Assembly (NCBI GenBank): GCA_022839785.1
Contig: JALHJW010000002.1
Location: 310,001-374,000, forward strand
Direction of reading: 5' to 3'
Source of the DNA: Desulfovibrio sp.
Lineage (GTDB): Bacteria > Desulfobacterota > Desulfovibrionia > Desulfovibrionales > Desulfovibrionaceae
Length of the DNA: 64,000 nucleotides
Shown here: positions 52,513 to 60,479 of the stretch, piece after piece
Numbering within the stretch: the first letter of the stretch is position 1
Layout: the number at the start of each line of letters is the position of its first letter
Made by a program: the position numbers and the translations under genes
The notes under the pieces: generated by a model
Seen by the model: the letters and a program-made list of their open reading frames with translations, nothing else
Told to the model about the DNA's origin: nothing
Databases searched by the model: none

Positions 52513-52520
52513 AAAATTCT
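52506..52520 (+). terminator. Weak hairpin at the acs end and island junction
   Basis: Arms AGAAT and ATTCT with a GAAAA loop overlap the acs stop codon. It marks the left edge of the AT-rich DNA. The short stem makes a terminator doubtful. Confidence 0.3.
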
Positions 52521-52571
52521 GCATCTATATAAAAATGTGTGCAGAGGTGTTTTACAATTTTTTTCCACCTG

Positions 52572-52593
52572 ACCTCAATCTGAGGATTTAACA
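52572..52593 (+). promoter_or_regulatory. Small dyad covering the ribosome-binding site of the ParA-like gene
   Basis: CCTCA (52573-52577) and TGAGG (52581-52585) form a short stem that includes the GAGGA site upstream of the ATG at 52594. Upstream, TATATAAAA near 52526 could be a -10 region. The stem could dampen translation of the operon's first gene. Confidence 0.35.
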
Positions 52594-53472
52594 ATGGGTA
52601 AAGTTATTTGTTTTGCCAACATGAAGGGTGGGGTCGGGAAAACAACTTTATGTGTAAACCTGGCTTTCTCAGTATTTTCATCAGGTAAAAAAATTCTTGT
52701 CGTTGATAACGACCCACAGTTTAATGCGACTTCAATTCTGATGCCCCCTGCGCACTACATAGCATACCTCCAGAAAGATGATGGTCAGACAATATACAGA
52801 ATATACGAAAAACCGCCAAAGATTAAAGGGCATCCCGTATCCAAAATTGATCCTAAAAAGTTTATCCAGCAACGTTGGTACCTTAATAGAGACCCGAAAA
52901 TTACTCTTGACATCATTCCATCGCAGATAGACTTGTACGAAACACTTCGGAACCCATCGCAAAAGGAATACCTTCTCGACAAATATTTAAAAAAATATGC
53001 ACAAGAATACGACTATATATTTATTGACTGCCCACCAACCCCAAGCGTGTTAACACTAAGTGCATTTGCCGCCAGCGATTACGCCATAATACCTGTAACG
53101 CCAGATTATTTTTCGACCTTGGGATTGCCTCAGTTCCTTGGTACCCTATCTTCTTTTAAGGAAGACCTCCACGACACGCACAGCATAAAACCGCTCGGTG
53201 TTGTTTTTACAAGGGTTCCACGGCAAAAAGACCAGACAACTAACGATTCCATCAATCGCGTAAAAGAAGCCTTGAAAAGTTCACCAATAAAAGTTGACGT
53301 GTTCAAATCAGAAATGACTGTACTGAAGGTTTATGAAAAAGCGATATGGCAGTCGATGCCCGTGCAAAAAGTCACCGGGCGCGGCTTAAGAGGCAAAAGC
53401 GATGCGGTTCATGAACTCAACAATATTGCACACGAGATGGAAAAGAAGATAGAGGAACTTGCAGATGAATAG
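52594..53472 (+). CDS. ParA/Soj-like ATPase of the AT-rich island
   Basis: A 292-residue ParA-family P-loop ATPase. The deviant Walker A is KGGVGKTT (residues 11-18) with the signature Lys. The A-prime region is VVDNDPQFNATS, and Walker B is FIDCPPTPS. A long insert (about 55-100) replaces the usual short segment. ParA proteins polymerise or dimerise on DNA with ATP and move cargo with a ParB-type partner. The chromosome's own parB (63833-64000) is elsewhere, so this one serves a different system. It overlaps the next gene by eight bases. RBS GAGGA precedes the ATG. Confidence 0.88.
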   Translation: MGKVICFANMKGGVGKTTLCVNLAFSVFSSGKKILVVDNDPQFNATSILMPPAHYIAYLQKDDGQTIYRIYEKPPKIKGHPVSKIDPKKFIQQRWYLNRDPKITLDIIPSQIDLYETLRNPSQKEYLLDKYLKKYAQEYDYIFIDCPPTPSVLTLSAFAASDYAIIPVTPDYFSTLGLPQFLGTLSSFKEDLHDTHSIKPLGVVFTRVPRQKDQTTNDSINRVKEALKSSPIKVDVFKSEMTVLKVYEKAIWQSMPVQKVTGRGLRGKSDAVHELNNIAHEMEKKIEELADE

Positions 53473-53983
53473 CACCATTACGAAATTCATAGCATTGCTA
53501 AAACCATTTTCTTCGAAAGAACTTTTAGCTCTTGAGCGAATACTCCGTGACAATAATTTGTCTACACATCTTGCGGATATGGTCCGCAACTATAGCAATA
53601 TAAACAAAGGGCTCTCATTTCAAAATGATAACAACAGCTCCGTCCGAATTTCACGCATATCTTCGCGCACAAAGCTAAACAAAGGCGAACAATTCACGGA
53701 CAATGCATATGATGACATCTTATCAAGAATACTTATGGACGAGCATAGCTTTCCCACAATGGACTCTTTAATTAATTTCATATCCGCAAATACAAATCTT
53801 AATATCGATTTAGACATTTATAAAAAACGGGGAAGGCGCGATCTGGTTCGCAAAATGCAAAACGAAATGAACAAGTTACCAAATAGCAAGCGCCATGACA
53901 TACTCCGAAGACTCGCAGATCACACGCGTAACAACTCTAGCCTCGCTGACTACACCGCACTATTCAATCTTCTTGTAAAATGA
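53465..53983 (+). CDS. Unknown protein of the AT-rich island (second gene)
   Basis: A 172-residue protein that I do not recognise. It appears mainly helical: an N-terminal helical part (STITKFIALLKPFSSKELLALERIL), a Ser/Asn-rich middle, and a basic helical end (KKRGRRDLVRKMQNEMNKL, KRHDILRRLADHTRN). The basic part suggests contact with nucleic acid, or with the acidic partner. It overlaps the ParA gene by eight bases and its stop overlaps the next gene by four. By position it could be the ParA partner or a toxin-linked adaptor. ATG 53465 with GAGGA upstream. Confidence 0.72.
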   Translation: MNSTITKFIALLKPFSSKELLALERILRDNNLSTHLADMVRNYSNINKGLSFQNDNNSSVRISRISSRTKLNKGEQFTDNAYDDILSRILMDEHSFPTMDSLINFISANTNLNIDLDIYKKRGRRDLVRKMQNEMNKLPNSKRHDILRRLADHTRNNSSLADYTALFNLLVK

Positions 53984-54714
53984 GCAAGGAGCTACTTAAA
54001 TTCATTAAAAACCAGCTTGACTGGTTCTACACTCACCTTGAACTTCAATGGTGTATTCCGAAATCAGCTTTACAAAAGCTACACCCAAAGCTCAGACCAA
54101 TATATATACGATATCTTGGCTTAGCTTGCCTTCTCACTGCTGCTGGAAAAAAGCGGCAGCGAAATGAGTTTTCGTCTGCCGGAGTTGAGATTTTACGGAA
54201 TTCTATTATCTTGCAAGTACGGAATCTACCAAACTCATCAGCAGTTCTAAACCGACAGGTTATTGAGCTGACATTAAAGCATATATATTTTTCAACCCAT
54301 CCCACTGAATATGAATGGACCTGCGAAGACCTCGCCTATAAAGAAATTACGTTTCAATTTTTACTTGAATATATCAGAAAACTAAAGGGCACAAAAATTA
54401 TTGATAAGCTAGGTGGCGAAGCTACGAAGACAATCGGCGAATGGTATTCCATACTTAGTAGATATGTACATGTCCACAACAGTTCCTTCTTTTCTTCATC
54501 AACAAAATCAAGCCAAACGTTTGCAAATATTGACAGCCTTTCACTCCTTGACAGATGCTCCAAAGAACTTTGGCCCTACTTGATACTTATTTCTATAGCA
54601 ACAAATCCTAGTTTGTACACCAAGATGCCCCTACTTGAACAACGTATCATTCGCTATTACATAAGCAAGAAACACCGAAACATCCTCGACGAACTGTTAC
54701 ACGCCCAATCATAA
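53980..54714 (+). CDS. Unknown protein of the AT-rich island with HEPN-like motif (third gene)
   Basis: A 244-residue, mainly helical protein with no family name I can assign. Its layout recalls HEPN-type all-helical domains: a helix with Arg92-x-x-x-Glu96 (NRQVIELTLKHIYF) and, later, ILSRYVHVHNSSF, which contains Arg161-x4-His166, the ribonuclease motif pattern of many HEPN toxins. Other HEPN-like families (DUF5677-type) have a similar 'S-x-Y/V-H' segment. It starts within the stop of the preceding gene (ATGA). RNase activity is inference; an active-site test is needed. Confidence 0.7.
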   Translation: MSKELLKFIKNQLDWFYTHLELQWCIPKSALQKLHPKLRPIYIRYLGLACLLTAAGKKRQRNEFSSAGVEILRNSIILQVRNLPNSSAVLNRQVIELTLKHIYFSTHPTEYEWTCEDLAYKEITFQFLLEYIRKLKGTKIIDKLGGEATKTIGEWYSILSRYVHVHNSSFFSSSTKSSQTFANIDSLSLLDRCSKELWPYLILISIATNPSLYTKMPLLEQRIIRYYISKKHRNILDELLHAQS

Positions 54715-54788
54715 TAACCCCTCCTCTTCCCTTTTTCACAATCATCTTGCGACAGCTCCCCGCGACACCCGCCCCCTGTCTGCCATTT

Positions 54789-54817
54789 TTGACAACCCTG
54801 CCTGAATCCACTAAGGA
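54789..54817 (+). promoter_or_regulatory. Candidate hisS promoter
   Basis: A perfect -35 box TTGACA (54789-54794) is followed 17 bases later by TAAGGA (54812-54817), a poor -10. It lies 38 bases before the hisS start, at the right edge of the AT-rich island. Confidence 0.35.
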
Positions 54818-54855
54818 CAAGCGGTTCAGCACCCTGGTGCGCCACGGAGTGGAAG

Positions 54856-56100
54856 ATGGCCAAAATCCAGAAGATAAAAGGCTTCGCGGACCTGTTCGCC
54901 GACGAGGCCGGGAAGTATACGTTCCTTGAGAACACCGCCCGCGCGGTGTTCTCGCGCTACGGCTACGGCGAGCTGCGCACCCCGGTGGTCGAGTTCACCG
55001 AACTCTTCGCCAAGGGCATCGGCCAGGACACCGATGTGGTGGGCAAGGAGATGTACACCTTCCCCGACCGCAAGGGCCGCTCCCTGACCCTGCGCCCCGA
55101 GGCCACGGCCGGCGTGGTGCGCGCCTTCATCGAGTCCGGCGCGTATCAGCCCGGCGGCGTCTACAGGTACTTCACCTTCGGCCCCATGTTCCGCTACGAG
55201 CGGCCGCAAAAGGGCCGCATGCGCCAGTTCCACCAGATCAACGTGGAGTGCTTCGGCTCCCCCTCGGCCTTCACGGACGCCGAGGTGCTGCTGATGCTCG
55301 CGGACTTCCTCACCGCCGTGGAGCTCGAAAGGCTCTCCTTCGAGATCAACACCCTGGGCTGTCCGGACTGCCGCCCCGCCTACCGCGCCACGCTCGCCGA
55401 GTTTTTGGGGAAGATTCCGGACGAGGCCCTGTGCGAGGACTGCCGCCGCCGCCGCGCCGCCAACCCGCTGCGCGTGCTGGACTGCAAGGTCCCCGGCTGC
55501 CGCGAGGCCTCGGCCGCCGCGCCGAGCATCCAGGACAAGGCCTGCGGCCGCTGCCGCGCCAATTTCGACATCGTCCGGGCCGCCCTCTCCGGGGCCGGTC
55601 TGGCCTACGTGCTCAACCCGCGTCTGGTGCGCGGCCTGGACTACTACCAGGGCACGACCTTCGAGGTCGTGTCCGGCGACATCGGCTCCCAGTCCTCGGT
55701 GGCCGGAGGCGGCCGCTACGACGGCCTGATCCGGACCCTGGGGGGGCCGGACGCGCCCGGCGTGGGCTTCGCCTGCGGCATGGAACGCCTGGCCCTGCTG
55801 CTGGCCGGACGTCCGGCCGAGAAGCCCGATTTCCACATCGCCGTGCTCGACCCGGCCGGGCTGGCCGCCGCCCTCTCCCTGGCGCAGCAGTTGCGCGCCG
55901 CCGGGTTCTCCGGCCTGTGCGACCACGAGGCCGGGAGCATGAAAAGCAGGCTGCGCGCCGCGGACCGCTCCGGCGCGCGCCAGTGCCTGATCATCGGCGG
56001 CGACGAGCTGGCCACCGGGACCGTGGTGGTCAAGTCGCTGGCCACGGGAGAGCAGACCACCGTTCCCATGGAGCGCGCCGCGAGCGCCCTCGGAAAATAA
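54856..56100 (+). CDS. hisS: Histidine-tRNA ligase
   Basis: A 414-residue class II histidyl-tRNA synthetase. Motif 2 is FTFGPMFRYERPQKGRMRQFHQINVE. The His-binding block GLDYYQGTTFEV and motif 3 GVGFACGMERL are clear. A cysteine-rich insert (LGCPDCR, CEDCRRRRAANPLRVLDCK, CGRCRA, about residues 160-235) may hold zinc, as in many HisRS of this group. The C-terminal anticodon-binding domain begins near residue 330. aspS follows after 61 bases. Confidence 0.96.
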   Translation: MAKIQKIKGFADLFADEAGKYTFLENTARAVFSRYGYGELRTPVVEFTELFAKGIGQDTDVVGKEMYTFPDRKGRSLTLRPEATAGVVRAFIESGAYQPGGVYRYFTFGPMFRYERPQKGRMRQFHQINVECFGSPSAFTDAEVLLMLADFLTAVELERLSFEINTLGCPDCRPAYRATLAEFLGKIPDEALCEDCRRRRAANPLRVLDCKVPGCREASAAAPSIQDKACGRCRANFDIVRAALSGAGLAYVLNPRLVRGLDYYQGTTFEVVSGDIGSQSSVAGGGRYDGLIRTLGGPDAPGVGFACGMERLALLLAGRPAEKPDFHIAVLDPAGLAAALSLAQQLRAAGFSGLCDHEAGSMKSRLRAADRSGARQCLIIGGDELATGTVVVKSLATGEQTTVPMERAASALGK

Positions 56101-56161
56101 CCCGACCATCTTCCCCCGGCCCGCACAGAGCCGCCCGCCGGGAAACGGAGCCACACGACAC

Positions 56162-57988
56162 ATGGAAAACGCGCGCACCATCGACGAGCTGGGCGGCTGG
56201 CGCCGCAGCCACCGCAACACGGACCTTCGTGCCTCGGACATCGGCAGCGAGGTCTGCCTCATGGGCTGGGTGCAGTACCGCCGCGACCACGGCGGCCTGA
56301 TCTTCATCGACCTGCGGGACCGCGACGGCCTGACGCAGATCGTCTTCGACCCGGACATCGCCGGGGCGGCCCACGCCCGCGCCCACGCCCTGCGCTCGGA
56401 ATACGTGCTGGCCGTGAAGGGCCGCGTGCGCCCACGGCCCCATGGCATGGCCAACCCCAGGATGGCCACGGGCGAGATCGAAGTGGAGGTCACGGAGTTC
56501 AAGCTGCTGAACACCTCCCAGACCCCGCCCTTCGAGATCGAGGACCGCGTGGAGGTGGGCGAGCCCATGCGCCTCAAGTACCGCTACCTCGACCTGCGGC
56601 GCGGGAAGCTGGCCGGCAATTTCGTGCTGCGCCACAAGGCGGCCCAGAGCGTGCGCCGCACCCTGGACTCCCTGGGCTTCCTCGAAATCGAGACGCCCAT
56701 GCTCACCAAGTCCACGCCCGAGGGCGCGCGCGACTTCCTGGTGCCCAGCCGCCTGAACGCCGGACAGTTCTACGCCCTGCCCCAGTCCCCGCAGCTCTTC
56801 AAGCAGCTGCTCATGGTCTCGGGCCTGGACCGCTATTTCCAGATCGTCAAATGCTTCCGCGACGAGGACCTGCGCGCCGACCGCCAGCCCGAGTTCACCC
56901 AGATCGACATCGAGATGAGCTTCGCGGACGAGGCCATGGTCATGGACATGGCCGAGGACATGGTGCGCACGCTCTTCAAGGACTGCCTGGACATCGTGCT
57001 GCCCGCTCCCTTCCCGCGCATGACCTATGAGCAGGCCATGCGCGACTACGGCCTGGACAAGCCGGACGTGCGCTTCGGCCTCAAGCTCGTCGAGTGCACC
57101 GACATCTTCACGGCCTCGGACTTCAAGGTCTTCGCCAAGGCCGAGCTGGTCAAATGCCTCAAGGTCGAGGGCGGCGAGGTCTTCACCCGCAAGGAGATCG
57201 ACGAGCTGACCGAGTTCGTGAAGATTTACGGCGCGCAGGGCCTGGCCTGGATCAAGGTGCGCGAGAACGAGTGGCAGTCTCCCATCGTCAAGTTCTTCTC
57301 CGAGGCGGAGAAGGCTGCGGTGGCCGAGCGGCTGGCCGTCAAGCCCGGCGACATCCTCTTCTTCCAGGCCGGACCGGCGGACATGGTCAACACCGCGCTG
57401 GGCTACCTGCGCGGCCGCATGGGCGAGCGCATGGGCCTGATCGCGGAGGGCGGCTTCGCCCCCCTGTGGGTCACGGACTTCCCCCTGCTCGAATGGGACC
57501 CCGAGGAGAAGCGCTGGATGGCCAAGCACCATCCCTTCACCTCGGTCCAGCCCGGCCACGAGGAGCTGCTGGCCACCGAGCCCGGCAAGGTGCTCTCGCG
57601 CGCCTACGACATGGTCATCAACGGCTACGAGGTGGGCGGCGGCTCCATCCGCATCCACAACGCCGAGGCCCAGCTCAAGATGCTCGCGGCCCTCGGCTTC
57701 TCCGAGGAACAGGCGCGCGGCCAGTTCGGCTTCCTGCTCGACGCCCTGCAGTTCGGCGCGCCCCCGCACGGCGGCATTGCCTTCGGCCTGGACAGACTTA
57801 CCATGCTCATGGCGGGCGCGTCGTCCATCCGCGACGTCATCGCCTTCCCCAAGACGCAGAAGGGCACCTGCCTGATGACCGAATCGCCCTCGGACGTCTC
57901 CACGCGGCAGCTGCGCGAACTGCACATCAAGCTGCGCGAGCGGCCGCAGGACAAGGCCGCGGCGACCCCCGGGACGCCCGCGGAATAA
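56162..57988 (+). CDS. aspS: Aspartate-tRNA ligase
   Basis: A 608-residue bacterial-type AspRS. It has the N-terminal OB-fold for the anticodon (WVQYRRDHGGLIFIDLRDRDGLTQIV), the class II motifs (IETPMLTKSTPEGARDFLVPSR, QLLMVSGLDRYFQIVKCFRDEDLR), the GAD insertion and GGIAFGLDRLTMLM near the end. A Lys/Ala tail follows. It charges tRNA-Asp. The stop abuts the peptide deformylase start (TAAATG). Confidence 0.97.
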   Translation: MENARTIDELGGWRRSHRNTDLRASDIGSEVCLMGWVQYRRDHGGLIFIDLRDRDGLTQIVFDPDIAGAAHARAHALRSEYVLAVKGRVRPRPHGMANPRMATGEIEVEVTEFKLLNTSQTPPFEIEDRVEVGEPMRLKYRYLDLRRGKLAGNFVLRHKAAQSVRRTLDSLGFLEIETPMLTKSTPEGARDFLVPSRLNAGQFYALPQSPQLFKQLLMVSGLDRYFQIVKCFRDEDLRADRQPEFTQIDIEMSFADEAMVMDMAEDMVRTLFKDCLDIVLPAPFPRMTYEQAMRDYGLDKPDVRFGLKLVECTDIFTASDFKVFAKAELVKCLKVEGGEVFTRKEIDELTEFVKIYGAQGLAWIKVRENEWQSPIVKFFSEAEKAAVAERLAVKPGDILFFQAGPADMVNTALGYLRGRMGERMGLIAEGGFAPLWVTDFPLLEWDPEEKRWMAKHHPFTSVQPGHEELLATEPGKVLSRAYDMVINGYEVGGGSIRIHNAEAQLKMLAALGFSEEQARGQFGFLLDALQFGAPPHGGIAFGLDRLTMLMAGASSIRDVIAFPKTQKGTCLMTESPSDVSTRQLRELHIKLRERPQDKAAATPGTPAE

Positions 57989-58516
57989 ATGTACGGAACG
58001 AGCATGCAGCGCAAGATACTCAAGTACCCGGACCCGGTCCTGAAGAGGAAGGCAGAGGCCATCGCCGCCGTCACCCCAGAGGTGCGGCAACTGGCCGAGG
58101 ACATGCTGGAGACCATGTACGCCAGCGAGGGCATCGGCCTGGCCGCGCCCCAGGTGGGCGAGTCCATCCGACTCATCGTGGTGGACGTCACCGGCCCGGA
58201 GAAGCGCGAGGAGCCCCTGGTCATCGTCAATCCGGAAATCATCTGCTCGGCGGGCGAGGTCGTTTCGGACGAGGGCTGCCTCTCGGTCAAGGAGCTGCGC
58301 TCCGAGGTGACGCGCGCCGAGACCTGCACCGTGCGCGGCCTGGACCTGGACGGCAACGCCGTGGAGATCGAGGCCGAGGGCATGAAGTCGGTCTGCCTGC
58401 AGCATGAGATCGACCACCTGGACGGCGTGCTCTTCATCGACCGCATCTCGCGGCTGAAGCGCACCCTCTACGACGCCAAGGTCAGGAAATGGATACGCCT
58501 GGGCAGAAAACTCTGA
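57989..58516 (+). CDS. def: Peptide deformylase
   Basis: A 175-residue deformylase that removes the formyl group from new proteins. The three motifs are intact: GIGLAAPQVG (residues 48-57), EGCLSV (Cys97) and HEIDHLDG (His139, Glu140, His143) for the metal site. Start 57989 directly follows the aspS stop; 58004 (MQRKILKYPDPV) is an equally plausible shorter start. It overlaps fmt by 28 bases, the usual def-fmt arrangement. Confidence 0.95.
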   Translation: MYGTSMQRKILKYPDPVLKRKAEAIAAVTPEVRQLAEDMLETMYASEGIGLAAPQVGESIRLIVVDVTGPEKREEPLVIVNPEIICSAGEVVSDEGCLSVKELRSEVTRAETCTVRGLDLDGNAVEIEAEGMKSVCLQHEIDHLDGVLFIDRISRLKRTLYDAKVRKWIRLGRKL

Positions 58517-59502
58517 AGCTCGTCTTCATGGGCACCCCGGACTTCGCGGCCGAGGTGCTGCGAAAGGTGCTGGACTGGCCGCACGGCGAGGTCGTGGGGG
58601 TCTGGACCCAGCCCGACCGCCCCTGCGGCCGGGGCCAGGTCTGCCAACCCTCGCCGGTCAAGAAGCTGGCCCTGGAGCACGGGCTCGCCGTGCGCCAGCC
58701 GATGAACTTCAAGACCCCGGAGGCGGTGGAGGAGCTGCGGGCGCTCGCTCCCGACCTTTTGCTCGTGGCGGCCTACGGCCTGATCCTGCCCAAAAGCGTG
58801 CTCGACATCCCCGCATACGGCGCGTTCAACGTCCATGCCTCGCTCCTGCCCCGCCACCGGGGCGCGGCGCCCATCCAGCGCGCGCTGCTGGACGGCGACC
58901 CGGCCACGGGCATCACCATCATGCGCATGGCCGAGGGACTGGACACCGGCGACATGCTGCTCGCCCGCGCCCTGGCCATCGGCGTGGACGACACGGCCCA
59001 GACCCTGCACGACGAGCTGGCCGTGATGGGCGGCGAGATGCTCTGCGAGGTCATGGACCTGTTGCGCGCGGGCAAGCTCGCCGGCATTCCGCAGAACCAC
59101 GACAAGGCCACCTACGCGCCCAAGCTGCGCAAGGAGGAGGGCCTCATCGACTGGACCCAGCCAGCCCAGGCGGTCCACCGCCGCATCCGCGCCATGACCC
59201 CCTGGCCCGGCGCGTACTTCTTCCTCTCCCTGCCCGGCCGGGAAAAGCCCCTGCGCGTGGGCGTGCTGCCCGGCCGGATCGGCCCGGAACGCCCCGGCTG
59301 GGCCGCGCCCGGCGACGTCATCGGCCCGGCCGACGACGCGGACGGCTGCTTCCTCGACATCGCCGCGCAGGACCGCGTCTACCGCCTGGCCACGCTGCAC
59401 CCCCAGGGCAAGAAGCCCATGGACGGCCGCGCCTTCGCCTGCGGCTACCTCGACGCCTGCGCGGAAGGCGGCGCGCGCGCCTGCACGGGCGAAGGGCTCT
59501 AG
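58489..59502 (+). CDS. fmt: Methionyl-tRNA formyltransferase
   Basis: A 337-residue enzyme that formylates initiator Met-tRNA with 10-formyl-tetrahydrofolate. Seen are LVFMGTPDFA, the cofactor loop, and the catalytic NVHASLLPRHRGAAPIQRALLDGD with Asn, His and later Asp (TGITIMRMAEGLDTGD). A C-terminal tRNA-binding domain follows. It overlaps def, so the pair is translationally coupled, with AGGAA just upstream of the ATG. Confidence 0.96.
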   Translation: MDTPGQKTLKLVFMGTPDFAAEVLRKVLDWPHGEVVGVWTQPDRPCGRGQVCQPSPVKKLALEHGLAVRQPMNFKTPEAVEELRALAPDLLLVAAYGLILPKSVLDIPAYGAFNVHASLLPRHRGAAPIQRALLDGDPATGITIMRMAEGLDTGDMLLARALAIGVDDTAQTLHDELAVMGGEMLCEVMDLLRAGKLAGIPQNHDKATYAPKLRKEEGLIDWTQPAQAVHRRIRAMTPWPGAYFFLSLPGREKPLRVGVLPGRIGPERPGWAAPGDVIGPADDADGCFLDIAAQDRVYRLATLHPQGKKPMDGRAFACGYLDACAEGGARACTGEGL

Positions 59503-59561
59503 CGCCGCGCCGCTTTTCAAGGACCGCCGGGATGTGCCATACTTCCCGCCGGACGGACGCC

Positions 59562-60479
59562 ATGACCGGGAACACCAGCAACGCAGACCTGAACGACGCG
59601 GCGCAGCCCGCGCGCAAGCGGCTCTTCATCGGCCTCATCGTGGGCACGAGCGTGCTCGTCTGCGGCCTGCTCGCCCTTTTGTGGTGGATTCCCTACGTGG
59701 GCTTCCACAACATCCACCCCGCGGCCTCGTGGGTCTTCGGCGGGCTGCTTCTGGGCCTGATCCTGCTCGTGGCCTGGGCCTCGCTGGGCCTGATCATCAA
59801 CATCATGACCGGCCGCAGCCTGCCCTTCTTCCGCCGGATGCGCGGCCTCACGGTCAAGCTCTTCCTGCCGCTCATGACCCTGCTGGGCAAGACCCTGGGC
59901 TTTTCCAAGCAGCAGGTCCGCGCCTCGTTCATCAAGGTCAACAACGAACTCGTGGACGGCGAGGCCGGGACCTATCCCGCCTCCAAGATCCTGCTGCTCA
60001 TGCCCCACTGCCTGCAACGCAGCAAATGCGCCGTGCGCCTGACCTACGACATCCGCAACTGCAAGCGCTGCGGCAAATGCCCCATCGACGGCCTCATCGG
60101 CCTCTCGGACCTCTACGGCATCGAGCTGGCCATCGCCACGGGCGGCACCATCGCCCGCCGCATCGTGGTCCAGAAGCGGCCGCGCCTGATCCTGGCCGTG
60201 GCCTGCGAGCGCGATCTGGCCGAGGGCATCCAGGACACCTACCCCTTGCCGGTCTACGGCGTGCTCAACGAGCGGCCGCACGGCCCCTGCCTCGACACCC
60301 TGGTGGCCCTGCCCAGGCTGGAGGAGGCCATCCGGCGTTTCCTGGCCCCGGACGACCGCGCCGCGGCCCTGCGCCGCCGCGAGGAGGCCGCGGCCGCGGC
60401 GGCCGCCGAGACGCTGGGCCGCGCCCCTCGCGCCGTGGAAGCCGAGCAGGACGACGCGCCCGTGCGCGTGGCCGAATGA
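59562..60479 (+). CDS. DUF116 family protein
   Basis: A protein of 305 residues (315 from the alternative ATG at 59532). Two N-terminal membrane helices (about residues 22-44 and 56-82 of the shorter form) are followed by a DUF116 region with several Cys: PHCLQRSKCAVRL, NCKRCGKCPIDGL and VACERDLAEGI. These could bind a Fe-S cluster or metal. The family is common near def-fmt in anaerobes but its role is unknown. A low-complexity Ala/Arg tail ends the protein. Its stop overlaps rsmB (ATGA). Confidence 0.85.
   Translation: MTGNTSNADLNDAAQPARKRLFIGLIVGTSVLVCGLLALLWWIPYVGFHNIHPAASWVFGGLLLGLILLVAWASLGLIINIMTGRSLPFFRRMRGLTVKLFLPLMTLLGKTLGFSKQQVRASFIKVNNELVDGEAGTYPASKILLLMPHCLQRSKCAVRLTYDIRNCKRCGKCPIDGLIGLSDLYGIELAIATGGTIARRIVVQKRPRLILAVACERDLAEGIQDTYPLPVYGVLNERPHGPCLDTLVALPRLEEAIRRFLAPDDRAAALRRREEAAAAAAAETLGRAPRAVEAEQDDAPVRVAE

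Larger units (their letters stand above)
52513..54855 (+). other. AT-rich genomic island of three genes between acs and hisS
   Basis: From the acs stop to just before hisS the DNA becomes strongly AT-rich, with codons such as AAA, AAT, TTT and ATA that the surrounding genes avoid. It holds three overlapping plus-strand genes: a ParA-like ATPase and two unknown proteins. No integrase, transposase, tRNA or clear direct repeat was found at either edge by eye. Acquisition by horizontal transfer is likely. Known parallels of this layout are small partition modules and phage-defence cassettes, but neither is proved here. Confidence 0.75.

Noticed and set aside
52513..54855. Integrated plasmid or prophage
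   Set aside because: There is no integrase, replication, phage structural or transposase gene, no tRNA target and no direct repeat visible at the edges; only three genes differ in composition.
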